The notes under the pieces were generated by a model. That model worked only from the letters and a program-made list of their open reading frames with translations, did no database searches and had not been told where the DNA came from. Positions 10,701 to 18,513 of a stretch of 64,000 bases of DNA are shown here, piece after piece; position 1 is the first letter of the stretch, and every line of letters starts with the position of its first letter. Source of the DNA: CAZKRL01 sp964555295 (GTDB taxonomy: Bacteria > Bacteroidota > Bacteroidia > Flavobacteriales_D > Sanyastnellaceae); assembly GCA_964555295.1 (NCBI GenBank), contig CAZKRL010000001.1, positions 129,860 to 193,859 of the forward strand, read 5' to 3'. Made by a program: the position numbers and the translations under genes.

Positions 10701-11908
10701 CGGATGATTTATCGGCCAATTCTGTTGCTCCTACTAAAGAGGGTATCAACGGAGACTTGTCTACTCTATCCACATTCAATGCAAACAGTATTTCAGGTCT
10801 TAATAATGTTGATATCGTATTCACTGCCGACAAGAGCAAATGGACGCGCTCCGTGGTTCTCGAGATGCAACCCGATCCGGATCTCATTCAAACTGAATTC
10901 ACCGCAGCAACAGGGGATCCCGGCAAAATGAAACCCCGGCGTCACCGCTCCATCGATAAGAGCGGAAAGACTGAATTGGATGCAGGTTTCAACGCAGCAG
11001 AGGGCAAATCCGTGAGTGAATGGGGAATGGGTTGGTTTCCAGGTTATGCCATTGACATTGGCACCGGTGAACGTCTGAACATTGCTTATGGTGAAGACAG
11101 CTGGTTGGCTGGATCAAACGGTGCTGATATGATTTGGAATCCGACCAATGAAATATATTCAGAGGCTGGTACTCCGATATTCGGAGGTCAGCACTGGATT
11201 TATGTGTTCAAGAATCTGAAGGCAGAACTGAACGATGACAATTCCGGTCCTGACGAATTGTTCTCTCCACGATACGATAGCTGCGCCACAATGTTCAATG
11301 CTATCAAAGGAAATCTTACTGACTTCAATTTAAGTAAAGTGTTTATGGGATGTACTTGGGTGGGTTCATCACTGAGCTTTTTCAGACCATCCAATTATAG
11401 CAATGGAGCTGTGCCATCGGATAACAGTGTGAGACTTCGTTTACGCGTAGCCAAACCTTACAAAAAATATTCACCCGTAGATGTACAGATCAATGACCCG
11501 ATAGGTTCTAAAAACGGATGGAGAGGTTTGTATGAATTCAGCACCAAAGGTGTTGCCGCTGTAAGCAATGATCAGGCAACTTTGGAAAGCGCTCTGGATA
11601 ACATCAATATCGTACCCAACCCTTACTACGCTTTCAGTGCATACGAAACCAACAAACTTGACAATAGGGTAAAAATTACCAACCTGCCTTATGTATGTAC
11701 TGTGAATATTTATGATCTTAATGGTACTCTAATTCGCCAATTCAAGAAAGGCGACCCCACTACATCAATTGACTGGGATTTAAAAAACCAAAAGAACGTT
11801 CCTATAGCAAGTGGTGCCTATATCATTCATATTGATGTACCTGAGGTAGGAGAGAAAGTACTCAAGTGGTTTGGTGTAATGCGTCCTATCGACCTTGATT
11901 CATTCTAA
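7712..11908 (+). CDS. giant secreted T9SS-sorted protein downstream of TonB receptor
   Basis: 1398 residues from ATG 7712, 12 bases after the receptor stop. A shorter start at 7730 is possible, as both retain the signal peptide (MRSLLTVLVLIAGMTNASA). The body has no domain I can name. It is rich in Gly, Asn, Asp, Tyr and Trp with beta-rich character, and has Asp/Asn-dense stretches such as YNSNGIYDPENGDYPW and YNGDGFDEAGLG that could bind calcium. The C-terminal ~100 residues, from NIVPNPYYAFSAYE near residue 1298, form a T9SS type A/FlgD-like sorting domain (VNIYDLNGTLIRQF, IASGAYIIHIDV). It should therefore be exported by the type IX system and attached to the surface or released. Position between a TonB receptor and a PorV-like protein suggests the three act together. 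Confidence 0.85.
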   Translation: MTYPKHMRSLLTVLVLIAGMTNASAYKYIGGTGGMTTQNNSPEQVRSAACAPATALLDLEWNNVRATIETGGNMWQNRANGVAAYEVPKNGGVSAIYAGGLWMGGKSQDQTLKLAAVTFRANGNDFWTGPLTNDGTAEVTSETCQEYDRFTITLRDDAIKHRTYWDLVSAGASAEAIAQIFPNGYIMPSYFTSYPAHGNTGVGQDFYLAPFKDYNSNGIYDPENGDYPWYDFLREIDCKQRRREDVVPLFGDQTYYWIFNDKGNIHTESQGLPIGMEVRAQAFAFSTNDEVNNMTFLNYVLINQGSQTLTETFFGSWVDSDMGFANDDYVGCDVKRGLGYCYNGDGFDEAGLGSLGYGQSPPAVGVDFFEGPYQNEDQIDNPNTDDILLAEDLLGIPYPGLGIGYGDSIVDNERFGMRRFVYYNNSSNPINGEPNTPQHFYNYMRGIWKNGAEMLYGGNGVSGAGVISGLPAQYMFPGDSDPLNWSTYGVLPPAGSTWTEQTAGNAPADRRFIQAAGPFTLEPGDYNNITLGVVWARSFGGDEFESVELLRIADDKAQSLFDNCFELVNGPDAPDVAVSELDREVILMLTNNNPSSNNYQEEYLEFDPAIPEELLDGTQLTKEDRSYRFEGYLVYQLLNDEVSNADLGDITKARLIAQCDIRNEVGNIINYSRDQSTGLIVPELMVQGANDGLQTSFRITEDAFALGSPALINHKTYYFMVLAYGYNNYQLYDPTLGTGQDESYKPSRKGSVGAIKRIAAIPHSVAPRNGGMILNSNYGTGLALTRIEGTGNGMNELFISSASEAEILSAPHKVDRLEYLPGGSPIQVKVVDPLRVPAADFRLSLADSVGDFDNGEMYWKLENLTTGVSDSSYRAFSSMSEDILLDYGLSISWGQYQYLNEDGDNFKYFTDLISADIEFQNPQFAWYGGIPDADGFTEQNWIRSGTTESATDAPAEEILYDDYQDGLGESPFTDPSEIYEKVFFGTWSPYSLVGYTPDDLSANSVAPTKEGINGDLSTLSTFNANSISGLNNVDIVFTADKSKWTRSVVLEMQPDPDLIQTEFTAATGDPGKMKPRRHRSIDKSGKTELDAGFNAAEGKSVSEWGMGWFPGYAIDIGTGERLNIAYGEDSWLAGSNGADMIWNPTNEIYSEAGTPIFGGQHWIYVFKNLKAELNDDNSGPDELFSPRYDSCATMFNAIKGNLTDFNLSKVFMGCTWVGSSLSFFRPSNYSNGAVPSDNSVRLRLRVAKPYKKYSPVDVQINDPIGSKNGWRGLYEFSTKGVAAVSNDQATLESALDNINIVPNPYYAFSAYETNKLDNRVKITNLPYVCTVNIYDLNGTLIRQFKKGDPTTSIDWDLKNQKNVPIASGAYIIHIDVPEVGEKVLKWFGVMRPIDLDSF

Positions 11909-11926
11909 TGATTATCTAAGAAGCAA

Positions 11927-12967
11927 ATGAAAAAATTTCTCTTAACAGTAGTAACAGTCGCCACAGTTGTATCGGCGACGGCAGGTAATCCCGATAGAGC
12001 AGGATCCTCAGGAGCATCTCAATTACTTATCAATCCGTGGGCAAGAAACTCTGCATTGTCTAACTCTGCCATGGCTTCAGTAACTGGCGCTGAAGCGTGT
12101 CTGTTGAATGTGGCAGGTCTTGCGATGGCGCGTAAAACAGAGGTGGTTTTCACCAATAATCAATATTTGGTAGGTACAGGAATTAAACTGAATGCATTTG
12201 GTCTGGCCCAGCGCATCGGTGAGTCGGGTACGCTCGGTATAACTGTTTCTAACATGAGCCTAGGTGAATTACAGATCACTGAAGTAGATTTACCCGAGGG
12301 TGGTATCGGAACTTTTACACCAACATTCACAACGATCGGACTTTCCTATGCCAAGGCTTTTTCCAATAGCATTTACGGCGGAATAACAGCCCGACTTATC
12401 TCTGAGGCCATCTATAATGTAAAGGCACAGGGAATGTGTTTCGATGCGGCTATCCGTTATGTAACTGGTCCTAAAGACAATTTGAGATTTGGCATTTCAC
12501 TTCGCAATGTAGGTCCCCCCATGCGCTATCGTGGTGATGGTTTGTCGCAAGACGCAACCGTATCAATTGGCGGTGGAAATACAACGACATTAAATATGGA
12601 CAGCCGTTCTGAGAAATACGAATTGCCTTCGATGGTCAATGTGGGTTGTGCCTATGATTTCATTTTCAGCGAAAAATCAAAGCTCACTGCCAATCTTCAG
12701 TTTACCTCAAATTCGTTTACAAGAGATCAGTTCGGTTTAGGTGCTGAATATGGATTTAACAACCGTTTCATCTTCCGCGCCGGATATCAATATCAACTTA
12801 CCAATGAAGATGATCTGCAAAGTACTGTTTTCACAGGTCCTGCAGCCGGCTTTACCGTGCAACTTCCATTCGGTCAGAACGGAACCATCATTGGACTCGA
12901 CTACGGATATAGATTCACCAATCCATTTGCGGGTGTGCACTCAATGGGTGTGCACATCGACATCTAA
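11927..12967 (+). CDS. PorV/PorQ-family outer membrane protein
   Basis: 346 residues with a signal peptide (MKKFLLTVVTVATVVSATAG), then a beta-barrel of the PorV/PorQ family, related to FadL-type barrels. Characteristic features are the N-terminal segment with RAGSSGASQLLINPWARNSALSNSAMASVTGAE (in parts), which matches the conserved start of PorV (a group of small residues before a plug-like loop), and repeated amphipathic strands to a C-terminal barrel strand (HSMGVHIDI). In the type IX system, PorV shuttles cargo from the translocon to the attachment complex. Its location 18 bases after a T9SS substrate suggests a cargo-dedicated paralogue, which is inference. It is the last gene before a strong hairpin terminator. 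Confidence 0.82.
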   Translation: MKKFLLTVVTVATVVSATAGNPDRAGSSGASQLLINPWARNSALSNSAMASVTGAEACLLNVAGLAMARKTEVVFTNNQYLVGTGIKLNAFGLAQRIGESGTLGITVSNMSLGELQITEVDLPEGGIGTFTPTFTTIGLSYAKAFSNSIYGGITARLISEAIYNVKAQGMCFDAAIRYVTGPKDNLRFGISLRNVGPPMRYRGDGLSQDATVSIGGGNTTTLNMDSRSEKYELPSMVNVGCAYDFIFSEKSKLTANLQFTSNSFTRDQFGLGAEYGFNNRFIFRAGYQYQLTNEDDLQSTVFTGPAAGFTVQLPFGQNGTIIGLDYGYRFTNPFAGVHSMGVHIDI

Positions 12968-12995
12968 ACAAAAACATTATATACAATAGGAGACT

Positions 12996-13016
12996 CCCGC
13001 CGCAGTGGCGGGTTTT
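12996..13016 (+). terminator. intrinsic terminator after the PorV-like gene
   Basis: Perfect 6-bp GC stem CCCGCC (12996-13001) / GGCGGG (13007-13012) with loop GCAGT and a short T tract. It lies 28 bases after the stop codon and ends the receptor/T9SS-substrate/PorV transcription unit before greA. Confidence 0.85.
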
Positions 13017-13036
13017 CCGTTCAATAATCATTTGCC

Positions 13037-13510
13037 ATGGGACAAATTGCATACTACACGGCCGAGGGCTTGAAGAAACTTAAAGAGGAAATTCATCAGC
13101 TAAAAATGGTAGAACGTCCTCGCATTTCTCAACAAATCGCTGAAGCGCGCGACAAGGGCGATCTATCCGAGAACGCAGAATATGATGCGGCGAAAGAAGC
13201 TCAAGGTTTGCTCGAAGCACGTATTTCCAAAATGGAAGATTTACTCGCTAATGCCCGACTCGTGGACGAATCACACGTTGACTCTTCCAAAGTATTTATA
13301 TTGTCAAAAGTAAAAATTAAAAACCTCAAGAATAATAGCGTGCTTGAGTATACACTCGTTGCAGAAAACGAGGCAAATCTGGCGGCGAAAAAAATCTCTG
13401 TGGAATCACCAATTGGAAAAGGCCTGCTGGGAAAAAAGGTCGGTGACATTGCAGAAGTTCAAATACCGGCGGGTTTGGTAAAATTTGAAATACTCGAAAT
13501 CTCGCGTTAA
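13037..13510 (+). CDS. greA: transcription elongation factor GreA
   Basis: 157 residues, the standard GreA length (about 158). The N-terminal coiled-coil domain shows the acidic tip region that enters the RNA polymerase secondary channel, with the family signature ARDKGDLSENAEYDAAKE at residues about 37-54. The C-terminal FKBP-like domain ends ESPIGKGLLGKKVGD. GreA stimulates transcript cleavage by backtracked RNA polymerase. Its stop codon overlaps the ATG of the HIT-protein gene by one base, so the two are translationally coupled. There is a terminator just upstream. Confidence 0.97.
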   Translation: MGQIAYYTAEGLKKLKEEIHQLKMVERPRISQQIAEARDKGDLSENAEYDAAKEAQGLLEARISKMEDLLANARLVDESHVDSSKVFILSKVKIKNLKNNSVLEYTLVAENEANLAAKKISVESPIGKGLLGKKVGDIAEVQIPAGLVKFEILEISR

Positions 13511-13902
13511 TGGCCAGCATCTTTACAAGAATAGTTGCGGGTGAAATACCTTGCTATCGCATCGCCGAAAATGACGAGTTCTTGGCATTCCTTGACATCA
13601 CACCAGTGGCAACAGGACACACATTGGTGATACCAAAGATGGAAATTGATTACATCTTCGACATCGATGATAACACCCTTGCAAGGTTGTTTACATTCTC
13701 AAAAAAGGTAGCCATTCAATTGCAGAGAGCAGTGCCTTGTCGGCGCATCGGAATGAGCGTAATCGGTTTGGAGGTGCCGCATGCACACGTACATCTACTT
13801 CCTTTAAATACCATGTCTGACATAAACTTTAGTGGTGAAAGAATAAAAATGACTCCCGAACAATTCTCTCAACTCGCCGCTCAAATAATCTCCTTCGCTT
13901 AA
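13510..13902 (+). CDS. HIT-family nucleotide hydrolase/transferase
   Basis: 130 residues with the histidine-triad motif HAHVHLLPL near residue 96 (H-x-H-x-H) and the family start SIFTRIVAGEIPCYRIAEND. HIT proteins of this Hint/YcfF type hydrolyse nucleoside phosphoramidates or adenylated nucleotides. The protein is cytosolic. The ATG overlaps the greA stop by one base; greA-HIT is a common Bacteroidota pairing, as I recall it. The exact substrate is unknown. Confidence 0.93.
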   Translation: MASIFTRIVAGEIPCYRIAENDEFLAFLDITPVATGHTLVIPKMEIDYIFDIDDNTLARLFTFSKKVAIQLQRAVPCRRIGMSVIGLEVPHAHVHLLPLNTMSDINFSGERIKMTPEQFSQLAAQIISFA

Positions 13903-13930
13903 GCGCTTCGGCGTAACGTTCGGTCATTGA

Positions 13931-15349
13931 CTATTCGTCTGTTTTAATAACAGACTTTACTAGGCACGAATCTCCCTGTGTAATTCTGATAAAATACTTT
14001 CCGTGAGCTTGCTTATCCAATTCCATTGAGCGGCTGTATTCTGAGGTGATTTTTCTTTCCTCCATAAAAATGATCTCGCCCATTTCATCCAACAACTCGA
14101 TACGCAGAGGAGATTGAATCACAGGATGAATACTCAAATTGACATCTCCTGTATGTGCATCCAATGCCAATGAAAAGTAATTGAGCTCGGGTGCCGAGAT
14201 GCACGAACCAATAGCATTGCTCTCATCAGAAGTTAAATCATCTATTCGGATTTTTCCACCACGATTTGGCGGACTCACTGGCATGTTGAGTTCCTTCATC
14301 ATTTGCTCCAACTCGCGCTGCAAATCAGACATGTCCATGTCAAATTCAAAATCCATAATCGACAATCCCCCTTCATCAAGACCCTTATCGTCGAAAAAAT
14401 ATCGGAAATCCCCACTCCCTCCTGTCATCTTAGCGCCCAAATTCCCATTCAACTTTTTCAACTTGCCGTCTCTACTTACCACAATTTCGAGCGGGTCGTT
14501 TGGCTTCATCGCTGCAACTTTATCTGATAAATCGCTGAAGGATAAAATGACATTTCCATTTAATTCCACTATCACATCATCATTTACTATACCCATTGAC
14601 TCCGCTGAGGAACCGGGAACCACTTTTACACATGCGCCGGAAGGGACAGACAATTCGCTAGGTGTAACGCCAAGGAAAGCCCTCTCCTTTCCCGAGCCAA
14701 ACATATCCGCCAAACCACCATCACTGTTATCGAGAGGTATATTCCAAACATTTGCTTGAGGCACTGATTTCTCCTTCAATACAACCTCGAGTTTTTTCTT
14801 CTTCCGACCTCTATATAAATAGACCTTTATCTCGTCTCCGTGACACTTCCCTCTGATATAAATAATAGCATCCTCGGGCGAATCAATCTTTTTACTATCA
14901 ATCTGATAAATGATATCACCCGCCACAATTCCAGATAAAAATGCAGGTGATTTCGGTTCAACTTCCGTTACTAGGGCACCGGAAGTTTTTTCCGACATCC
15001 TTGTGCTATTCTTGAGTACTACACCCAGATAGGCTTGACATGCACTCGGAGGTCGTTCAGAAAAACCAGGAGCTATTGACAATAATGACTTTGAATTACC
15101 AGAACGACCGTTACCCTCAAGCATTTCCACCTGCACATCCACTCCTTCTTTTACATTTCCATCAGCGTCTGTAACACCCATTTCTTTCAAGACCTCCTGA
15201 ATATCACTGTCTGAACTCACCTTGAATTCTCTGATGGAAGTTTTAGAAACCGTACCATTCGACTCACGAACAGTTATTCTGGCGTTTTGCTGACATAGAG
15301 CCCACAAAGGCAGTGCACATAAAATTTGGAATATGGTAAGCCGTAACAT
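13931..15349 (-). CDS. secreted protein with two PDZ domains and probable T9SS tail
   Basis: 472 residues with a signal peptide (MLRLTIFQILCALPLWALC). Two PDZ domains follow: residues about 106-191 (AYLGVVLKNS, GIVAGDIIYQIDSKKI) and about 223-303 (AFLGVTPSEL, MGIVNDDVIVELNGNVI). After a Gly/Met/Glu-rich linker, the final ~75 residues (LRIELLDEMGEIIFMEE, GKYFIRITQGD, VKSVIKTDE) have the pattern of a T9SS type A sorting domain. No trypsin-like protease domain is present, unlike HtrA/DegP, so it probably binds peptides or protein tails without cutting them. It is convergent with the greA-HIT operon, with a gap of 28 bases. The function is unknown. Confidence 0.8.
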   Translation of the reverse strand: MLRLTIFQILCALPLWALCQQNARITVRESNGTVSKTSIREFKVSSDSDIQEVLKEMGVTDADGNVKEGVDVQVEMLEGNGRSGNSKSLLSIAPGFSERPPSACQAYLGVVLKNSTRMSEKTSGALVTEVEPKSPAFLSGIVAGDIIYQIDSKKIDSPEDAIIYIRGKCHGDEIKVYLYRGRKKKKLEVVLKEKSVPQANVWNIPLDNSDGGLADMFGSGKERAFLGVTPSELSVPSGACVKVVPGSSAESMGIVNDDVIVELNGNVILSFSDLSDKVAAMKPNDPLEIVVSRDGKLKKLNGNLGAKMTGGSGDFRYFFDDKGLDEGGLSIMDFEFDMDMSDLQRELEQMMKELNMPVSPPNRGGKIRIDDLTSDESNAIGSCISAPELNYFSLALDAHTGDVNLSIHPVIQSPLRIELLDEMGEIIFMEERKITSEYSRSMELDKQAHGKYFIRITQGDSCLVKSVIKTDE

Positions 15350-15621
15350 ATTGATTTCTTGCGTCGCGAATTTATCCTCAGGCTTGAGAAACGCACCGTG
15401 CCCACCTCTAAAAGTCTGTTAAAGCCCAAAACCCTCGAGTTGAGGCCATGAAAGTGAAAATCCATGGACACGATACTTCAAAAAAATCTCAAGTAAACGA
15501 ACAAGCCTCGAACGATAATTCTTATTCAATAACTGTCGGTAATTTTCATCGAAACCGATAAAACCTCCTAATGATATAAAATTAGTGCAGCACTGAAAAC
15601 TTGAGTCCGCGGGTAGATCCG
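15350..15621. other. intergenic stretch without a supported gene
   Basis: A 272-base gap between two minus-strand genes. I see no gene, tRNA or strong hairpin here. It presumably carries the promoter of the PDZ protein gene; a weak -7-like TAAATTCG on the minus strand lies near 15370-15377, without a convincing -33 partner. Confidence 0.4.
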
Positions 15622-17832
15622 TTATAGATTCTGCAATAAAAAATTCGTCATTTTCTCGTAGAGATGCAGGCGAGTTTTACCACCCGCAATGCCATGATTT
15701 CTATTAGGATAAACAAACATTTCAAACGGTTTATTCGCCGCCACGAGCGCTGAAGTCATATCCATAGTATTTTGAAAGTGCACATTATCATCAGCACTAC
15801 CATGGATTAAAAGGAACTTCCCACGAAGGGCATCCACAAAATTAATGGGGGAGTTATTTTCATATCCACCGCTATTCTCCGACGGGGTTCTCAAAAATCT
15901 TTCCGTGTAAATACTATCGTAATACTTCCAGTTTGTAACCGGTGCCACCGCAATACCGGCCTTAAAAAAGTCAGCACCCTTTGTCATGCACAACGATGTC
16001 ATATATCCACCGAAACTCCATCCTTGTATTCCGATGCGCGATTTATCTATGAATGTTTGATTACCTAAATACTTCGCCAAATCAATGAAGTCCTCAGTTT
16101 CCAGTTTACCCAAATTCATATAAGTAGCATGCTTGAACTTTTTTCCGCGAAATTGAGTGCCTCTCGGATCACAGCTTACAACAATATATCCCTTCTGGCA
16201 AAGCATCTGATGCCACATTGAACCTCTTCCCTCCCAACGATTATTGACCGTATTACTACCCGGGCCTCCGTAAATTGCTACCAATACAGGATATTTCCGT
16301 TCGGGTGAAAAATCCTTAGGTTTCATCATCCAACAATTTAGGGTATCACCATGGCTATTCATCATAGTAAAAAACTCCTTTGTAGTTAGGCCATAATCCT
16401 TCAGTCGAGATTTGAGAACGGCATTGTCCTTTAATACGCGAATCTCCTTTCCTCCCTTGGCATATAAGGTTATTGTTGGAGGAGAATCCGAGCTACTATT
16501 ATTGATAATATAATATTTATAACCCTCACTGAAATATGCATCTGAATAACCCGCAGATTTATTCAATTTCTCTGTTGAGACCTTTCCCTTTTTTATTTGA
16601 CTGGCATATACATGCTTCTCGGTTGCTCCGGTTGCACTCGCTGAATAATAAGCTGTGAGAGTTAATGAATCAAAACCGTAATAATCGATTATATCCCAGT
16701 TTCCTTTTGTGATTTGCTGCTTAACACTGCCATCATTGTTGAACCACCAAAGATGTCTGAAACCATCCCGTTCACTCAGAGCAACAAAGGATCCATCATC
16801 CATAAAAGTAATGTCGCCCGCAACATCAATATAAGTATCACTTTTTTCAGTATATAATGGTTTCAATGGCAGCGCATACGGCGAGGCAGAACTATAATCC
16901 GTAAGCAACAATTCCAAATGATTTTGATGCCTGTTCATGCGCATAACACAAAGTGCTTCATTACTTTTTGTCCAGCATATTCTCGGTAGATAAATATCCT
17001 TTTCCAAACCGGTATCCACTGCCCGATTTTCATGTTTCAGAATATCATATACGTATAGATTTACCACACTATTCTTCTCACCGGCCTTAGGATATTTGAA
17101 TCGCTCCTGCATTGGATACAACTCACCATAAATATCCATTGAGAACTCTTTAACGTCGGATTCATCAAAACGATAATACGCCAGTCTATTGCTATTAGGA
17201 CTCCACGCATAACCCTGAACCAACTCTAACTCTTCCTCATATACCCAATCCGAAGCCCCATTGATAATCTTATTTTTCGCACCATCGAAAGTGATTTGCG
17301 TTTCCTTCTGTGTCGCCAAGTCAGTTATGAATATATTATTGTTTCGAACGAAGGCAATCATACTGCCATCAGGGGAAAACGTGGCCAGTCGTTGCTTATC
17401 CATTTTCTCACTGGCCAATGGAAAAGTCTTTCCCGTTTTCAAGTCATGCACATAATACCTTGCAGCATAACTATATCGGTAAATGGCCTCTACCTCGGTC
17501 TCAATTAATAGGCGTGATTCATCAGCACTAAAAGTATATCCCTCAATCTCCTTTAGCGCGTTATTGAAAACGTCCTTGGAAGTGGTAATGACCGCGGCCT
17601 CCAAACCATCTGCAAATCTGTATTTGACAATTTTTGTACCGAACGCATCACTTCGCTCGGCCGCGGTGTAATGCAGCCCATCAGACATGCTATTAAAACC
17701 GGCAAATGATTCTGAGGCGAATTCCTGAGAAGCCCAGATCAACTCATTGGTTATCTGCTTCTGACCCGCAAGATCTGTGACGACAAACAGAGCGCAGAGC
17801 GCCAAGGAAAAACGACTAATAATTGAACCCAT
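15622..17832 (-). CDS. dipeptidyl peptidase IV (S9B serine peptidase)
   Basis: 736 residues, typical of the family. A signal peptide (MGSIISRFSLALCALFVVTDLAGQ) is followed by the eight-bladed beta-propeller and its conserved DWVYEEEL motif, whose glutamates bind the substrate N-terminus. Next is the alpha/beta-hydrolase domain with nucleophile serine in GWSFGGY, aspartate in GSADDNVH and histidine in NRNHGI. It removes X-Pro or X-Ala dipeptides from peptide N-termini in the periplasm or at the outer surface and supports peptide use as a carbon source. Its gene follows 3-hydroxyanthranilate dioxygenase by 89 bases on the same strand; no functional link is evident. Confidence 0.95.
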   Translation of the reverse strand: MGSIISRFSLALCALFVVTDLAGQKQITNELIWASQEFASESFAGFNSMSDGLHYTAAERSDAFGTKIVKYRFADGLEAAVITTSKDVFNNALKEIEGYTFSADESRLLIETEVEAIYRYSYAARYYVHDLKTGKTFPLASEKMDKQRLATFSPDGSMIAFVRNNNIFITDLATQKETQITFDGAKNKIINGASDWVYEEELELVQGYAWSPNSNRLAYYRFDESDVKEFSMDIYGELYPMQERFKYPKAGEKNSVVNLYVYDILKHENRAVDTGLEKDIYLPRICWTKSNEALCVMRMNRHQNHLELLLTDYSSASPYALPLKPLYTEKSDTYIDVAGDITFMDDGSFVALSERDGFRHLWWFNNDGSVKQQITKGNWDIIDYYGFDSLTLTAYYSASATGATEKHVYASQIKKGKVSTEKLNKSAGYSDAYFSEGYKYYIINNSSSDSPPTITLYAKGGKEIRVLKDNAVLKSRLKDYGLTTKEFFTMMNSHGDTLNCWMMKPKDFSPERKYPVLVAIYGGPGSNTVNNRWEGRGSMWHQMLCQKGYIVVSCDPRGTQFRGKKFKHATYMNLGKLETEDFIDLAKYLGNQTFIDKSRIGIQGWSFGGYMTSLCMTKGADFFKAGIAVAPVTNWKYYDSIYTERFLRTPSENSGGYENNSPINFVDALRGKFLLIHGSADDNVHFQNTMDMTSALVAANKPFEMFVYPNRNHGIAGGKTRLHLYEKMTNFLLQNL

Positions 17833-17921
17833 TAAACAAAAATTTTATTGAAAAAAGAACTGCAATATTCATATGCTGTGCCCAAGTGGCTCAATTAACA
17901 TTGATCCCATTCGATTTGCAT

Positions 17922-18455
17922 TTAGGTAAATCTCGGATCCGTTTCCATTACAGTTGAACATTTACGACAAGTGCGATACTCTTTGGATGCGTAAAATTCT
18001 TTGAAGCGCGGAATGAAATCGGTTTCAATATTATTGAGTACAAAACGATATTCATGAAGCAAGTGATTACAATTTTCGCAATACCACTGCAGACCATCCA
18101 TCATCTCACGATGATTTCTTTTACATTCAATTACCAAACCAACAGTATCAGGCCCTCTCCTTGGTTGATGAGGAACATTTGCAGGAAGTAAAAACATCTC
18201 TCCTTCCTTAATCAGGATATCTGCAGCCTGGCCGTTTTCTTGAATACCTACGGTAATATCTCCCTCAAGCTGATAAAACAATTCTTCGGTTTCGTTGAGA
18301 TGGTAATCTTTTCTGGCGTTGGGCCCACCTACAATCATTACCACGTAATCTCCGGATTCCACATACAAATTTTTATTGCCTACAGGTGGCTTAAGAAGAT
18401 TACGATTGTCTCCAATCCATTGCTTCAAATTAAACGGTCTTCGTATGGTCGCCAT
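17922..18455 (-). CDS. 3-hydroxyanthranilate 3,4-dioxygenase
   Basis: 177 residues from the ATG at 18455 (MATIRRPFNLKQWI); a start 13 codons upstream is possible but adds a non-homologous segment. A cupin enzyme: the iron ligands are visible as H, E and H in DYHLNETEELFYQ and VPHQPRR, and substrate-binding arginines are present. The C-terminus carries the rubredoxin-like second iron site of bacterial enzymes, two CxxC pairs (YCENC and TCRKC). It opens the ring of 3-hydroxyanthranilate to give the quinolinate precursor in the kynurenine route to NAD. No other kynurenine-pathway gene is within the window. Cytosolic. Confidence 0.95.
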   Translation of the reverse strand: MATIRRPFNLKQWIGDNRNLLKPPVGNKNLYVESGDYVVMIVGGPNARKDYHLNETEELFYQLEGDITVGIQENGQAADILIKEGEMFLLPANVPHQPRRGPDTVGLVIECKRNHREMMDGLQWYCENCNHLLHEYRFVLNNIETDFIPRFKEFYASKEYRTCRKCSTVMETDPRFT

Positions 18456-18513
18456 AACATATCGTATTACCATCCAAAAGTAAATATGAATCAAGTCGAA
18501 CCGATGTTATTGA

